From assembly GCA_028869395.1 (NCBI GenBank), contig JAGWSE010000084.1, positions 1 to 6,065 on the forward strand: a DNA stretch of 6,065 nucleotides, given 5' to 3'. The position numbers and the translations under genes were made by a program. Below, piece by piece: positions 4,985-6,065 of the stretch (position 1 is the stretch's first letter; each line of letters starts with the position of its first letter). This DNA is from Alphaproteobacteria bacterium (lineage in GTDB: Bacteria; Pseudomonadota; Alphaproteobacteria; Caulobacterales; Caulobacteraceae). The notes below the pieces were generated by a model. It searched no databases, was not told where the DNA came from, and saw only the letters and a program-made list of their open reading frames with translations.

Positions 4985-6043
4985 CTATTTCGCCTGGAAC
5001 AGTTTCGCCCAGCGGCGCTTCTCGCGCGTCTTCCAGCCGCCGCGGTGCCAGGCGTCCGAGGCGATGAGGGGCACGACCGTGGTGGCCTCGGCGAACACCA
5101 TCTGCTCCCAGGTCACGTCCACCTTGCCCCAGGAACAGGCCTCCTTGAGCGTGGAGGACGAGCAGGCCCCGTCGCGCACGTCGGCCACCGTGATCTGGAC
5201 GGCGTACTTGTGCATGTCGACCTCCTCGCCGAGGATCTCGGCGCAGACGACCGTGTCCTGCGCGAAGTTCTTCGGCACACCGCCGCCCACCATGAACAGG
5301 CCCGTCGTGCCGGCCGCGATCTTGATCTCGGTGAGTTCGCGGAAGTCGGCGGCGCTGTCGATGGAGACATAGGGCAGGCCCGCCTTGCGGCGCTCCACCT
5401 GGTGCTTCACCAGGCCGAAGCCCGCCGAACAGTCGGAGAAGGCGGGCACGAAGATCGGCACGCCCTCGCGCCAGCAGGTCTCGACCAGGCTGTCCGGCTT
5501 CTTGGCGCCGCCGTTCGCCAGCCACTTGCCCATTTCCGAGATGAACTCGCGCGACGAGTAGGGGCGGGGCTCGAGCAGGCCGCAGATCTCGTAGATCGCC
5601 GCGTCGCAGGCCTGCAGTTCCTCTTCGTCGATGTAGGTGTCGTAGATCCGGTCGATATAGAGCGAGAGCAGGTCGCGGTCGTCGACGCCGCCCTGGGCCT
5701 GGTAGTGGCGGAAGCCGAGCGCCTCGAAGAAGTCCATGTCGACGATGGAGGCGCCGGTCGAGACGATCGCGTCGATCATCCCGTACTTCACCATGTCGCG
5801 GTAGATGTGCATGCACCCGGCCGCGCTGGTGGAGCCCGCCACGGTCAGCCAGGTGGAGCAGTCCTCGTCCTCGAGGCTCATGCTCAGGATGTCGGCTGCG
5901 CGGGCCGTGTCGCGGCTCGTGAAGCTCATCTTGCGCATGGAGTCGATGATCGGCCGGGCGTCGTACTGGTCGATCGCCACGTGCTCGACGGTGCGGGACA
6001 GCAGTTCCGCCTTGCGGTTGGATCTTTGAACAGGAGCGTTCAT
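4985..6043 (-). CDS. Deoxyhypusine synthase family protein (bacterial type, probable polyamine enzyme)
   Basis: A 352-residue cytoplasmic enzyme of the deoxyhypusine synthase (DHS) family, which transfers an aminobutyl group from spermidine through a lysine-bound imine in an NAD-dependent reaction. The catalytic lysine is K307 in KEACSWGKV, aligning with human K329 in EAVSWGKI, with E301 and W305 also kept. Other family segments are VSTGASIVDMDFFEALG (about 94-110), PIFVPAFSDCSAGFG (196-210), TTGLFMVGGGVPKNF (246-260) and VADVRDG (286-292). By eye, human H288 is Asn259 here (GGGVPKN versus GGGxxKH) and D316 is Cys294. Such changes look typical of bacterial homologues, but I aligned from memory. 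Bacteria lack eIF5A, so the acceptor is probably a small amine (homospermidine/spermidine-type chemistry) rather than a protein lysine. The start is supported by minus-strand AAGGGAA (6059-6053), 9 nt before the ATG. The gene is complete; whatever lies upstream is outside the window. Confidence 0.9.
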   Translation of the reverse strand: MNAPVQRSNRKAELLSRTVEHVAIDQYDARPIIDSMRKMSFTSRDTARAADILSMSLEDEDCSTWLTVAGSTSAAGCMHIYRDMVKYGMIDAIVSTGASIVDMDFFEALGFRHYQAQGGVDDRDLLSLYIDRIYDTYIDEEELQACDAAIYEICGLLEPRPYSSREFISEMGKWLANGGAKKPDSLVETCWREGVPIFVPAFSDCSAGFGLVKHQVERRKAGLPYVSIDSAADFRELTEIKIAAGTTGLFMVGGGVPKNFAQDTVVCAEILGEEVDMHKYAVQITVADVRDGACSSSTLKEACSWGKVDVTWEQMVFAEATTVVPLIASDAWHRGGWKTREKRRWAKLFQAK

Positions 6044-6065
6044 CGTCGGAAGTTCCCTTCTGAGG

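Noticed and set aside
3681..5816. Open minus-strand frame of 711 codons spanning the operon and most of the DHS-like gene
   Set aside because: It runs antisense to three well-supported genes and through the terminator, and it overlaps the DHS-like gene in another frame. It is Arg/Gly/Ala-rich with no recognisable domain. High GC content makes such open shadow frames common.

Overview
The window is GC-rich, densely coding bacterial DNA. High GC, short intergenic gaps and the gene mix point to an alphaproteobacterium, possibly in or near the Caulobacterales (Caulobacter/Phenylobacterium type). That mix includes a Tat-exported molybdoenzyme lipoprotein, a class A acid phosphatase, a ZnT9-like cation transporter and a bacterial deoxyhypusine-synthase-like protein. 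The taxonomic placement is inference from gene content. No RNA gene, insertion sequence, CRISPR array, prophage remnant or integration scar is visible.

Layout. Positions 17-1788 (+) hold a molybdopterin oxidoreductase of the sulfite oxidase/MsrP fold, then a DUF808 (YedI-like) membrane protein 59 nt later. Positions 3614-1792 (-) hold a secreted PAP2/class A acid phosphatase followed closely by a cation diffusion facilitator of the SLC30A9/ZnT9 type. These two units converge with only 3 nt between stop codons at about 1790. A 111-nt, relatively AT-rich divergent region (3615-3725) separates the phosphatase unit from a rightward three-gene operon at 3726-4901. That operon encodes a DUF2089-type HTH protein that has lost its zinc-ribbon cysteines, a 112-residue putative membrane protein of unknown function, and a SHOCT-like protein. 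A strong hairpin terminator (4929-4959) closes it and probably also serves the convergent gene at 4985-6043 (-), a deoxyhypusine-synthase family enzyme.

Functional reading. Most genes are recognisable housekeeping or accessory families. The least explained unit is the DUF2089 / small membrane protein / SHOCT-like operon. Its genes are tightly coupled (ATGA overlap, then 10 nt) and its products share sequence modules. A helical-hairpin motif ends the first protein and begins the third, and a short V-D-[IV]-D...V-R-[IV] strand motif ends both the second and the third. This suggests a small regulatory, possibly envelope-linked, module. The deoxyhypusine-synthase-like enzyme keeps the catalytic lysine although bacteria lack the eIF5A substrate, so a polyamine reaction is more likely than protein modification.
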